Assembly (NCBI GenBank): GCA_020055645.1
Contig: CM034546.1
Span: 31,372,001 to 31,436,000 of the forward strand
Direction: 5' to 3'
Length of the DNA stretch: 64,000 bases
Source of the DNA: Tomocerus qinae
Lineage: Eukaryota; Arthropoda; Collembola; Entomobryomorpha; Tomoceridae
Below, piece by piece: positions 23,259-35,188 of this stretch. The position numbers and the translations under genes were made by a program. Under the pieces are notes generated by a model. That model made no database searches, was not told the origin of the DNA, and saw only the letters and a list, made by a program, of their open reading frames with translations. Numbering within the stretch: the first letter of the stretch is position 1; every line of letters starts with the position of its first letter.

Positions 23259-26200
23259 ATGAAAAAGACTACAGATACAGCCATCAGTGGTAGAAGAATT
23301 CTAAACATTTATTGCCACATACTCAGGTTTCAAAAAATCTGTGAATTCTTTAAGTTAACCCCTTTTGAGTGGAACGAAAAGGCATTTTCATTGAGTTTAT
23401 GTCGGAGTAAATCTCAATTTGTCATATGGGCCATGACTTATTGTTCTGTGACATTTTGTTTGGTATATGGCATTTGTCGATTACTCAAGGAATTGATGTC
23501 ACCCGGACCTACATTTCAAGCTCACAAAGTTGTGTTCTACCTTACCTATTTAATCGGTGGAAGTATGGCCGCTATTGCAGACACCTATGCATTATTTCGA
23601 GGACACGATATTGTGCTATTCAACAAAATCGGAGCAAAATTCGTCCAAAGATATCGAGGTAATTATCTCTATATATATTCGTAGACTTGATAAAGCAATA
23701 AATTTACCTGACTATATATGTATATATGTCGTAGACTGGGAGGGAAAGGTGACTGGGAGGGATATAATGTCCCTCTCCGACTAGACTGGGAGAGATAGCT
23801 CTGTACCGCTAGCGGTACCGAACCATGAGGTTTCCGACTGGGAGGGATATGTCGTAAAGGATTGATATGAATGATCCTACGTCTATAAGTGCCACAACTA
23901 TCGCAGATTTTAGGTTACTCTTACATGTTTTATTCATTGTAATCATTATTTTCTATATTATTCATTAATATTAATGTTAAGTATAGTGCACATTTTGTAT
24001 CAGTCATAAATCATAAATTATTAAGTCAAGATTGACAGTCAAATGGTTAAGTAGTTTACGCTGCTATTATATTTATCAATGGCCATTTTTTCCAAAGCTA
24101 GGAGTTCAATTATCCAAATATTTGCAGGAACTGCTGCTGTCGTTGTGGCATTCAGTACCACAGTGAATACCATTCTTTTTACAGGGACATTTTTTTACTT
24201 TGACAGTTACCCTTGCACTTGCAAATGGATTGAGAGGTGTATGATGTTACAGATCGTAATACAGTTATGTACTTTATAGATGCCTCCGGCCATCCAGTTG
24301 TGTCGATTTCATTTCCATCGACCGACATTTACTTCACTTACTATACATTCAATGATCCCCTTGGCACATTGTAGTTTAAGATTACCATTTTCTAGTCTTT
24401 GGAGAACTTTACATGGTAAGTTTGTTGGATCAGTATTTGACGGGCAAAGAAACAATACTGCCAACAGTAACTGCCCTCTCACTAAGCTTTTTTATACCGA
24501 TTACCTTATTGTTGAGTAACCTAAAATCTGCGATAATAATAATTTATAATTTAATTATGACTGGTGCAAAATGTGCAATATACTTAACATTAATGAATAA
24601 TATAGAAAATAATGATTACAATGAATAAAACATGTAAGAGTAACCTAAAATCTGCGATAGTTGTGGCACTTATATACGTAGGACTTACACGTAGGATCAT
24701 TCATATCAATCCTTTACGACATATCCCTCCCATTCGGAAACCTCATGGTTCGGTACCGCTAGCGGTACAGAGCTATCTCTCCCAGTCTAGTCGGAGAGGG
24801 ACATTATATCCCTCCCAGTCACCTTTCCCTCCCAGTCTACGACATATATATGTATGTACGTGTGGTAATGAGAACCTAAGGAACCTGCATATATTACGTA
24901 ACGCAAAAACCCACTCCCCCATATGTAACACAAGTAGTCACTTTTGAGTACCTCCTCCTCCCATCAACTGCAAACGTAATACATGCAGGCTCATTAAAAG
25001 CAAAAAAGCAAAATGCGCAAGCCCAAATCCTCTAAATCACCAAAATGAGTCGTTTCATGTAATTGTTATAAGTAACAAATCAAAATAATAATAGAAATTT
25101 ACATAAAAAGGTTGTACCCACTAACACTTTAGTAAAATGGTGGTAAATTCCTTCAAAGCTTCGACTGGACCAAAATTTGGCGCCTATTTTTTTGGACGTC
25201 TGGGAAATGAGAAATGGGAAATAGTGAGAAATAAATAAATGAGAAATAAAGATAAAAAATTGAATTATGGTACAAGTCTTGAACTATTTCTAATACTTCC
25301 CAATAGGAAATGAGATACCTTCCGTTAATGGAATTTCCCAGTCGGTCGTTTTGACATGGAATGAAAATTAGATATATCTCCACCTCCAGGCAGCTACGTT
25401 AGTATACCGTTGTTTTTTTCTATGCGGTCTGTTTAATTAATAATAATAATAAATAATATTTTTAGATGCTGGATGTCAAAACGAAGAGTATATGGAAAAT
25501 CAGCTGAGATTGGCAAATAAAACAAGAAGGGTTATGATGGTCATCTTTGGAACTATAGTTATGGGTATAGTTGGTATCCCTATTCATGCGACGACTTCTG
25601 ATGACGTGGATCCCCTTAAGAGATTCGTGCTGGAAAATCTACCTGAAGAACTTCATAACTTTTTGCCATTTCAAATTGCATTTTTCCTGTTTTCTACATA
25701 TATTGCTTTCCACGCGGGAATAGTAATGTTGTACGGTTGCTTCTTTTTCTATGTTTATTTCACTCAGGCAAACTTACACGTCCAACACAATTCTCAGATT
25801 CATCCCCAAGACGAACAGAAGCAGAAAGTAGCTTTAATGATGTACAAGTCGATGACCATACTCAGTCGTCATTTCAATGAAGTTTATTCGGCCGTGTTGG
25901 GATTGGAACTAATCTGTTCGAATGTCTATCACATGTTGCTCACATTCTCTGTTGTCAAATTCTTAGGCATTTTCCAATTCGAAGAATACATCTACCTGCC
26001 ATTATTGTTTTGTGGGGTAGTCACTATAGAAAAAGTAATGTTGACAAAAATGGGACAGGTGTCTGAAAACACAAATGGCGTCCTTCAATCCTGGAGGAAG
26101 TGTATCAGCGATAAGGAGATACAAAAATCATTAAAATCTCTTCGGGGCTTTGGACCTGAATTTCACAATATGTTCATCATCAAAGGATCTACGTCAGTCA

Positions 26201-26259
26201 CTTACATGCAACTCGTTATGAATAACAGCATCGATTTAATTCTTTCTGTAAAAATTTAA
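23259..26259 (+). CDS. Gustatory/odorant receptor-like 7TM protein, two exons, 397 aa
   Basis: Chemosensory ligand-gated channel family protein, expected in the plasma membrane of sensory neurons. Exon 1 is 23259-23658 (133 codons plus one base) with donor GT at 23659; exon 2 is 25466-26259 after a TTTTTAG acceptor, and the frames join as R-D. Hydrophobic segments: FVIWAMTYCSVTFCLVYGIC, VVFYLTYLIGGSMAAIADTY, VMMVIFGTIVMGIVGIPIHA, FFLFSTYIAFHAGIVMLYGC, then further segments near the C-terminus, which ends TYMQLVMNNSIDLILSVKI like the C-terminal TM7 of insect chemoreceptors. Length is normal for the family. It is more divergent than the pair at 28834 and 32558. Its 1.8-kb intron is enlarged by repeat R1 and a fold-back element. 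Assigning GR versus OR subfamily needs a profile search. Confidence 0.83.
23721..24850. mobile_element. Fold-back element nested in R1
   Basis: Arms about 23721-24024 and 24537-24850 are inverted copies, with outer ends TATATATGTCGTAGACTGGG. Each arm contains GACTGGGAGGGATAT-type units and the perfect palindrome GTACCGCTAGCGGTAC. The spacer of about 510 bp carries degenerate coding-like sequence (24079-24520). The target lies in an AT microsatellite, so a target duplication cannot be told apart. Confidence 0.82.
24079..24520 (+). pseudogene. Degenerate membrane-protein fragment in fold-back spacer
   Basis: Hydrophobic coding-like segments are seen in shifting frames: IIQIFAGTAAVVVAFSTTVN and ILFTGTFFYFDSYPC from 24100, then STDIYFTYYTFNDPLGTL ending in a stop near 24374, then TALSLSFFIPITLL near 24460. 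A GT after TTACATG at about 24416 could be an old splice site. It may be a captured fragment of a transmembrane gene, possibly chemoreceptor-like. No homologue in the window was found. Confidence 0.35.
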
Positions 26260-28833
26260 GTCTAATTTAATTATAATATTATTTCAATCCATAAAATTGG
26301 CAGCTTTTCTCCAAATATCCTTTTCAAACTATAAAAAGTAATAATCGTTTCAAGTAATACAAACAACTAAAAATGCAGAATATAAAAAACGAAGGTAACC
26401 AGAAATAATATATCTTTGGTTATAAAACTTCTAATATTACAATATTTGTTTAACGTGATATAGGTAGGTTAAGAAAACTCTCGTCTTGTAGTATCCCTTA
26501 CTTAAGGAATTTCAGCCCACCTTGCATAGCTTCTTAGCTTAATCATTTTAATGGCACTTTTAAAGAAAATCATGTATTATTGGTTGTTTCTATGTTTCTT
26601 TAAACCATCTTTAAATTAATTCCGATTTTTGTAATTGCAACTTCCGCCAAGAAATAAACAAATATCAAAACGTAGCAATCACCAATTGAAAATAAAACAC
26701 GGACAAAAATTTATATTGAATCATCTTATGAAAATTTATCTTTTCTCTGATCTTTAATAAACGTAATTTCATTTCATAGCTGTATATAAATCGTTTTTGC
26801 TAGTTGCTTGACTAAATCTATATACGATGTGACCACAGACATCCCCTCCAAAGGATCAGTCACTATTATAGAATGTCATGCTATTGTATTTGCCTTTTAC
26901 AGATGATCATCAAAAAATTCTGTTGTATGGCTAATATCAATTAATTGCTGAAATGAAAAAATTTGGTTCTATTATTAGTGTTGGTATAATTTGAAAATGA
27001 GTTAATATAGTAAACAATATAGTAAACAAGCAAGAGACACATTCACTTTTCTTGCAATTAAATGAGATAAATATATAATTTAGAATCCTTAGCTCTATTT
27101 ACACTATATGTAGGACAAAATAGATTAAATTTATCCATTCTACAACATATTCCTAATTTCCAACAACAACAAAAGGTAAGTCAAAAACTAACGAAGTTAT
27201 TGTGCCTTTAACCTAAATACTTTACGTGATTCTTAAACGTCATATTAAAAATATTATTCTTGCAATTGTTTTTCATTTTTTATCTTATACAATTATCGTG
27301 ACGAGTAAAAGGAAGCCAAGCATACTAAAATTAAAACAATTCATGTCAATAGACAATACCCATTTATTTTTGTAATTTCAGATGTTTATACTTAGTTCAT
27401 GCATACCAATTTCAACTATTACCATTACTTTATTAAACCGCGATAAGTCGACCGTCTGATCTGAACAGACCTTTTGAAATAGAATAATTTGTCTTGTATA
27501 TGTAGCTACGCTTTTCCATGAACCTGCTTAGATATATTCAAATTTGTCTTTCTCCAATGTATTTGAAATTTAGGTTGTATTATAACTATCATCAGGACGT
27601 ATTCCTGTCTGCAGCTTAAATTAACTTTAGAATGTTTCAAATCTAAGCTATTGCATTTTATGTTGAATTATTATATGCAAGTTACTAGATCTGTCACTGT
27701 CCATGTCTCGTTTCGGAATCTATGAGTATTGAGCTCAAGGAGACATAGTACCACTCCTTGACCAATTTTTTAAACAAGATCGTGGGCGTAAACGAACGTA
27801 ATATTCATTTTATTATTGTAAACAAGAAAAGAAAAGAAAACGGACGCTTTTGCTCTGGTCAAGAGAAGCAAATAAGTCTATGTAGCATGCATATAACTCT
27901 ATAAGCCCTGTATATAGGAGACATAACAGATTAAATTTATCCACCCATCAACTTATTTCCAATTTCAAATAACAACAAACAGGTAAGTAAAAAACTAACT
28001 TTAGTGTTATTTAGGCCAAAGGCCTTAAATAAATGGGTCTATGTATTAAAACTATTATTCTTGGAAGTGTTTTTCATTTCTTATCTTATGTAATTATCGT
28101 GACTAGTAAGGGAAAACAAAAAGGTAAGTAAAACATCAACTAACCTTTGGCAATAGCATGTGGGAGCAGGGTATTTAAAAAGTTCCCTATTTGTTAGCCA
28201 GGAGACACAATTTGTTATTTTATTGGGGCTTTTTGCTTTTATGCTTTGCTATGCCAATCACTGCATGTAAAGCTTTGTTGCAATTGAATTTCATATCGTT
28301 GCAAATTTTCGTTTCACATGACAAATGGGATTGTAATTTTCTATAACTTTTATAGCATAAATGTAAACGCAAAAAACTCTCTTTAAGCATATATTTTAAT
28401 AAAAGGCTAAGCATCCAAAAAGACGAAAGGTTTTTTGTGTCGATTATTATGATAGGTACCTATTAGAATTAGGAATGAATCTAATGCGCGATAATATGAA
28501 GAAATTAGATTTCTTCGACTGCTAATATGAAAGAGGTCGTGTGCCTTTAGCCCAAATACTTTACACAAATGAGTCTTTGTATTAAAAACATTATTCTTGG
28601 AATTGTTTTTCTTTTTTATCTTATACAATTACTGTGTAATAAAATAGTATAAATATGAAAGTTCATTGAATCCCAGATTCATTCTCTCAGGATTTACAAA
28701 ATCTGAAGCTTTGTAGAAACAAAATTTATAACGTTAAATATACAATAAGTACTGTTTACGTACAGATTGTGATATTGGAAGTCGTTGGAATGTTCCGACT
28801 TTATATTAAATAGACAGAACCGTAATAAGCAAA
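26260..28833. other. Chemoreceptor intergenic region with two repeated leader modules
   Basis: Non-coding. Two copies of a module, about 27060-27310 and 27860-28110, resemble a third at 32060-32320 upstream of the last gene. Each has AGATTAAATTTATCCA, AATTTC.AA.AACAACA, then AGGTAAGT and about 100 bp later TTATTCTTG.AA.TGTTTTTC. The AGGTAAGT looks like a 5' splice site (after 27175, 27982 and 32177). A pyrimidine-poor TACAG at 28761-28765 could be the acceptor for the 28834 gene. There is one more module than genes, which suggests a lost gene. Confidence 0.5.
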
Positions 28834-30508
28834 ATGAGTTCAAAAATTCAAAAAGATTTATTTGTATCTTTTTTTAAATTTTGTGACAGTTTAAATTGGG
28901 GATTATTTGAATATGACAGCAAAAGGCATCGTATTACACCTACATTACAGAAGAAAAGGAAAATATCCACTGTTTGTACAACGATATTTTTTCTACTGTT
29001 GTGTATTTATTCAGCCACGATTTTATTGGTGCAAGTTTTCTTAAAACAGCCGTTTATTAACAGCAAGGACTTAATCGCCATGATTTGTGTATTGTTTGGA
29101 GGACTTGTCGGTTTTTCCATTTACGTTACATGTCTAAAATATGTACATGAAATATGTTATTTGGCTAACACACTCTTCCATTATCAAGAGAAATACAAAA
29201 GTAAGTATTCATGTCCTAAAAAATATTATAATCTAAACAGCACCAATTTCAAAAGGATAATTATTTTTAGATTTGTTTGGAGAAATTAAATTTTTATAAA
29301 ACTAAAAACGGAGTCAAGTTGTCATGACTGAACTATTAGCAATTATACATAAGAATTAAAAGCAAAAATGGAATTTTCATCCATTGATATGATCAGGAAA
29401 TTTATTTTTCTGGTCTTGAGAGGATTTTTGGCCATTCTGTAATATCAGAACATTTTCCTTATTATTTGGATATTGTTAAACTAATTATTCACAAATTGCA
29501 TTTTTTAATTTACTAAACGGCTATTCTTGTTTCATTGCGTCTTATCAGTTCCTTTTGCATGTACTATTATTGACTAAAATATTTTTGCTCACAAATCATA
29601 TAAATTTTCATAGAAGAATAAATGTATTGCAAACAAACAGCAAATTTAAATCACCAACTACAGATAACATTTTTTACAAAAATTTATTAATTATATTTGC
29701 AGAAAATTATCCTGATGAAGCCAATGAAGAAGATACTAGATTGGTTTTAAAGATAATCCTCCTTTCAATTAAATCGGCTACATATATCGCCTTTTGTGGA
29801 TTTCCTATCATTTCAATGACTCTAATTGTAACAGGATTTCATGGTTTCGCTAGTTTGATTAGACTATTTGAAATTCAGTTAAGGCTCTTCCAATATTTTC
29901 TGCTTTTTGCCATCCACTTATATTTTTTCATATTCATAATAATGGCTTTATTGCCAACTCTCACCATTGCGGTGTTATATATTGCAGTTACCCTCAATTG
30001 GTTAAGTAGCATTTTAAATTGTGATCGAACGATTTCCAAGCCAATTTCATTAAGCAAAGTAATCACAAATTTCGGATTTTCAAAAAGTATGTACACTACC
30101 TTATGGCTAATTAATCATTTGGCAAATAAAGTTATTTCACTCTTAATGCCGGTTATGTTAGGCTGTGCATGCATTACAAATATTATGTTTAATTTTGTAA
30201 CTATCAAAATGTATGACAAAATTAGACTGCCCATTTATATAGTCATCCCTTACGTTGGGTCTTTCCAGGTTCTTTTCATGTGGTATTTGCTTACCCTCGC
30301 TGCAAAATTAAATACAGGTTCCTTGAAATTTTCAAAAGGTTGGCAAGCTGTCTGTCACGACAAACTCTTGCGGAGAGAATTGCGTTCAATCTTACCTCTA
30401 AAGATGTACATAGGTCCATTCTTCTATGTGGAACGATTAACTACACTCGTAATCGCGTTTAATGTGTTGGATTTTACGATTAATGCCCTACTATCAATTG
30501 AATTGTAA
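28834..30508 (+). CDS. Gustatory/odorant receptor-like 7TM protein, two exons, 390 aa
   Basis: Exon 1 is 28834-29200 (122 codons plus one base, donor GTAAGT); exon 2 is 29703-30508 after a TATTTGCAG acceptor; stop TAA. The start ATG is shared in position with the 32558 gene. Transmembrane segments: TTIFFLLLCIYSATILLVQV, LIAMICVLFGGLVGFSIYVT, a segment near YIAFCGFPIISMTLIVTGF, FLLFAIHLYFFIFIIMALLP, LLMPVMLGCACITNIMFNF, a segment near YIVIPYVGSFQVLFMWYLL, and a C-terminal TM7 that ends NALLSIEL. A DKIRLPIYI cytoplasmic loop and the FSKGWQAVC and VERLTT motifs are shared with the paralogue. Function as a chemosensory channel is inferred from family. It is part of a tandem array; each gene has matching leader and 3' modules. 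Confidence 0.86.
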
Positions 30509-30625
30509 AATGTTCTGTGGAGTTGTCTAATGGCACCATTTTGTTAGCTAATTTATATGGTTTTGAATGTTTCACTACAAATTATTATACGCACATCATA
30601 TACTTATCTATACTCAGCAAATATA

Positions 30626-30631
30626 AATAAA
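30626..30631 (+). promoter_or_regulatory. Poly(A) signal AATAAA of the 28834 gene
   Basis: AATAAA about 118 bp after the stop, within a 3' flank (CTCAGCAAATATAAATAAAT) that is also conserved after the 32558 gene at the same distance. Confidence 0.6.
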
Positions 30632-32557
30632 TATTTCGTTTTTATGCACATTGTACTCAAATATTTTATAATGCTCAATAATATACATGTAATTTAGTGT
30701 TTGTATTTACAAAGTTTACTTTCTTTCAAAACGTGGTCATGTATAGTAGCCGCAAGAAATTATATGTATATGTAATACATGTACACACACTACACACGTA
30801 CATATAGGCACTGCATGCTAGTCTGAAAAAATTTGGGGATATCTAACTAATCTAATAATCTAATAAGGTGTGATAAAAAATCACTTAACTATGGGTTCTG
30901 TCTGTTCATTGTTAATAAGATAGACATTTATAACATCCATTTCCTTTTTATAGTTTCAGATGTTTATACTTAGTTCATAAATGCTAATTTCATGTAGCTA
31001 TTATCATAATAATGATATTTTCACTTATATGTATTGCAACGCATACCTTTATGTACTAAATTTTACTTGGCATACCTTCAGAATAGAAAGCTTTGTGGTA
31101 CATAAAAATGAGAACATTGATTGGGCGTAACCTAATTTTCAATACCTTCTGTTTGTTTCTAGTCTTAGAATCACCAAATCCAACTTCGTGCATGGTATAT
31201 AGAATTCCATTTACAGATATTCAATTCAAGTGAACAGAACCAACAGATCAAATTTCTTTTACATGATTGTGGGTGGAAACGAGAATAATCTTCAATATAC
31301 AGTAGTAATATAACAGTCTACATAATATTTCACATATAAGCCATATAAGATTATAATTTCACTATAATCTTAAGCTATTCATATTTATTTTCTAGTAACG
31401 ATAAGAAGGAAAGACTTAAACGAATATATATTAGTACCTTGCGACAGAGTTTTACCAATTTATACCAAAACAATTAATTGACTGCATGGCAAAAGGAGAG
31501 TATTAAAAATCTACAGAATTTTATAGAATCTTAGAACTCATACATGGAATCTAATAATGTTCTAGTATTAGTGATCAAATTCATAGATGTTTAAAAAGTA
31601 TATAAAAATAAAGTTATATATACTATTATTATATATTATTTAGATGGGGTGCTTGACACCCGAGGAAATCAAAATAAAGTAGTTAAGGCATCGTTTTACT
31701 AAGAGGACGCCTACGCCAATGTTTGAAATCTAGGCGTTGTAATATAACTAATGAGAAATATTCAGCAGGATGTTTTGGACTCTGTAGTCCAAATTTACTT
31801 ACAATGTTTTAAATCTGCCTAAGCCATTCTATCGTGAATTAATATAGGTTAGTTACTAGATTTGTCCATGTCTCGTCTCGGGATCACCAAAGTCAATACC
31901 TTGATAGCTTTTAATCTATGGGTAATTATAATCGGCTCAAAGAGACATAGGACTACTCCCTGACCAATTTTCTGATAAGTGGTTGCGGGCATAAACTATA
32001 GAATAATATTCATTATAAAATTATAGTAAACATAAGCAAGGGACACTGACGTATTTACTCCGGTATAGAGAATATATAATATCCTTGGCTCTATTTACAC
32101 TACATATAGGACACATAATAACAGATTAAATTTATCCATTCCACAACTTATTTCCAATTTTAAATAACAACATAAAGGTAAGTCAAAAACTAACTAACTT
32201 TACCGTTCCTTTAGCCCAAACGCTTTACTTAAATGGATCTTTGTATATATTAAAGCTATTATTCTTGGAATTGTTTTTCGTTTTTTATCTTTATGTAATT
32301 ATCGTGACAAGTAAGGGGAAGCTAGTAATACCAAATTTAATTACATTTCCCTGTGTAAAATAATATATAAGTATGTGAGCTTACTGAATCTACGTTCTAT
32401 TTTCTGAAGATTTGCATACCTGTAAGGTCAAACCCTGGAGACATTCCTTCATTGACGTACAAGTGTGTATATTTATACTTGGGACATTTTGAAATTATTG
32501 TACCATTACGATTGGAATTTTGGTTTTGTAACCGTTAAACTTTAAAATAATTTCATA
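30632..32557. other. Intergenic spacer of the tandem chemoreceptor unit
   Basis: Non-coding. A segment from about 30950 (CAGATGTTTATACTTAGTTCAT) also occurs at about 27380 and 34130, and a segment near 31200 recurs near 34430. The leader module with AGGTAAGT lies at 32060-32320. These give a tandem unit of roughly 3.2-3.6 kb. No gene remnant is readable in the spacer. Confidence 0.6.
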
Positions 32558-33810
32558 ATGACTACAAAAATTCTAAACGATTTAATAGCTGCTTATTTTT
32601 ATCTTTGTGATACCTTAAAATGCGGATTATTTGAATACAACAGGAAAAAACAACATTTAACTCCAACATCTCAGAGGAAAAAGAAAATATCCACTATTTG
32701 TACCACAATATTCTTTTTGCTGGTGTGCATTTATTCAGCTACGATTTTAGTGCTTCACATTTTCTTAAAAGAGCCGTTTATAAATTTTAAGGACTTATTT
32801 CTTATAACTGCTGTATTATTTGGAGGTTTATTCAGTACTTCTTTTTATATTACATGTTTAAAATATGTACATGAAATTTGTTTTTTATTGAATGTTATCT
32901 TGCAATATCGGGAAAAATATCGAGGTAAGTGTACCCTCCAAATTAACTCTTATAACTATAAACCCATATAACTGCAGTATATTTCGTCAATTATTAAATT
33001 ACAGAAACCTACCCTGGTAAAGTTAATGAAGAAAATGCAAGATTAACTTTGAAGATGATATTGTATGCATTAAAATCGGCTATTCCTTTGGCAATTTTGG
33101 GACTTCCAATAATTTCAATAGGCTTAGTTGTAACAGAATTTCATTGTTTTGCATGTTTGGTGAGATTATTTGAAATAGAATTAAACCTTGTCCATTATTT
33201 CGTTATAATGGCGATACACTTATACTTTCTAACATTTACAGCGATGGCTTTGTTACTTACTGCCATCTTGGGGGTTTTGTACATTACAAGTAGTCTCAAT
33301 TGGATAGATAGCATTTCATATTGTAGTCGCACTTGTAAGGAGACACTTTCTTCAACTTTAATAATCAGACAATTTGGTTTTTCAAAAAGTATGTACATTA
33401 ACTTATGGTTAATTAATCGTTGTGCAAATAAATTTAGTTCACTCTTAATGCCGGTTATGTTAGGCTGTGCATGTATTACGAATATTATGTTTAATTTTGC
33501 GACTATCAAAATGTATGACAAAATAAGAATGCCCATGTATATAGCAATCCCCTATTTTGCGTTTCACCAAATTTTTGTCTTGGGATACTTGTTCACCCTG
33601 TGTGCAAAGCTAAATACTCGATCATTGAAATTCTCAAAAGGTTGGCAATCTGTCTGTCACAGCGAACTCCTGCGAAAGGAATTAATTTCCCTCCAACCTC
33701 TCAGGGTGTCTGTGGGTCCATTCTTCTATGTGGAACGTTCAACAACAGTCATAATTGCGTTTAATGTACTAAATCATACGATTAATGCCCTACTGTCAAT
33801 TAAATTGTAA
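32558..33810 (+). CDS. Gustatory/odorant receptor-like 7TM protein, two exons, 390 aa
   Basis: Exon 1 is 32558-32924 and exon 2 is 33005-33810; both have exactly the same lengths as in the 28834 gene, but the intron is only 80 bp here versus 502 bp there. Transmembrane segments: TTIFFLLVCIYSATILVLHI, LFLITAVLFGGLFSTSFYIT, AIPLAILGLPIISIGLVV, YFLTFTAMALLLTAILGVLY, LLMPVMLGCACITNIMFNF, MYIAIPYFAFHQIFVLGYL and TTVIIAFNVLNHTINALLSI. Differences from the paralogue lie mostly in the N-terminal and second-exon start regions, while the TM5 loop (CACITNIMFNF..IKMYDKIR.P) is nearly invariant. The frame is intact. The ligand is unknown. Confidence 0.86.
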
Positions 33811-33926
33811 AATACTTTGGAAATATTTAATGCTATCATTTTGTCAACTATTTTATATGGTTACGAACAATGCACTACGAATTATTATTTATGCTCATCA
33901 CATACTCATCTATCTCAGCAAATATA

Positions 33927-33932
33927 AATAAA
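33927..33932 (+). promoter_or_regulatory. Poly(A) signal AATAAA of the 32558 gene
   Basis: Sits 117 bp after the stop in the same conserved CTCAGCAAATATAAATAAAT context as for the neighbouring paralogue. Confidence 0.6.
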
Positions 33933-34124
33933 TATTTCGGTTTTTTATTTGCATTATACTTTCACAAAGCTCAATTAATATACATATGTGGGAATTTAGT
34001 GTTTGCATGGAATTTCTTTCCAAAAGGATTGTATGTACATAGTTCTCATACATAAATATAGGTATAAAATCTGTATAAAAAATCCGTGTATTGTTAATAG
34101 ACAATCATAATATCCATTTCTTTT

Positions 34125-35006
34125 TGTAATTTCACATGTTTATACTTAGTTCATACATGACAATTTCAACTATTATCATTTCTTCTAATTTCAACTTCAA
34201 CTTTGATTTCAGCTATTAATTCCCATCGACATTGGCACAAATGCTCCGGAATTTGATAGTACTTATGATATAATGATATTTTCACTTACATGTACTAATA
34301 CCTTCATTTCATGTACTAAATTTTACTTAGCATACCTTCAGACGGTATGCTTTGTGGTATATAAATGATAACATTAATTGGGCGTAACCTAATTTCCAGT
34401 ACCTTCTGTTTGTTCCTAGTCTTACAATCTCCAAAACCCATTTCGTGGCATATAGGTTTCCATTTACAGATATTCAATTCAAGTAAATAGCACACTACCA
34501 AAATCAAATTTCTTTTATACATGTTTGTCGGTGGAAACGAGTAAAGGCTTCAACACACAATAGTAACATAACAGTCTATATAATATATTACATCTAATAC
34601 ACATAATTTCATTTTAATCTCAGCCATTCATCAGTTTCTTTTCCAGTAACTATAAGAAGGTAAGCCTTAAATGAATATATATTAGTACATAAATTTGAGT
34701 GGCGAAAGGAGACTATCAGAAATCAATCTGATAATATGAGAGGAGTTTAATTATTATGGCTTGCTAACCATTGGAATATTAACAATTGCTTCTAGATTTA
34801 CACTTTTGCTGAACTCATTCTCTGTCGAATGTCGACTGACAATCGTTAAATGTGATTTCTGGTGTGAAATCTGAAAAATGTATGCCTTTAATCACGTCTC
34901 GTCTGTAGAAACCTAGAAACTCGATTTTGGTACAGTGAAGTGAAGAGCAAAGCAAGACTATTCCGAGTGGAGTTTGAAATGAGACTATTTATTGGATTGT
35001 ATTATG
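34125..35006. repeat. Partial third tandem flank after the last chemoreceptor, then unassigned sequence
   Basis: ACATGTTTATACTTAGTTCAT and the following 550 bp up to about 34700 repeat the spacer that starts at 30950, so the tandem unit begins again but no further gene follows. From 34700 to 35006 no gene or clear repeat is seen. Confidence 0.6.
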
Positions 35007-35188
35007 GTTCCGCTGCCACAGTCCTCTCTTTGTATTCGAAAGACAATGGATCATAAATTGCATAACAATGGACCTCTCACGTTAATATAATTTGTTCGAC
35101 TCGAAGTTTGCCCTGAAGTTAATTCTTTGTATTGCATCATATGATCCATTGTCTTTCGAAAACAAAGAGTGGACTGTAGCAGCGGAAC
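35007..35188. mobile_element. Hairpin MITE with 47-48-bp inverted arms
   Basis: Left arm 35007-35053 and right arm 35141-35188 are inverted copies with few differences, beginning GTTCCGCTGCCACAGTC and including TTCGAAAGACAATGGATCAT. The inner loop is 87 bp. Related sequence lies at 15640-15725. No target duplication was identified. Confidence 0.7.

Larger units (their letters stand above)
23664..25114. repeat. Dispersed repeat R1, copy 2, interrupted by a fold-back element
   Basis: Left part 23664-23726 and right part about 24844-25114 are collinear with 10614-10957, for example GTATGTACGTGTGGTA followed by GAACCT and GGAACCTGCATATATTACGT. The interruption falls exactly at the AT tract. The whole compound lies in the intron of the 23259 gene, starting only a few bases after the donor site. 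Confidence 0.8.
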
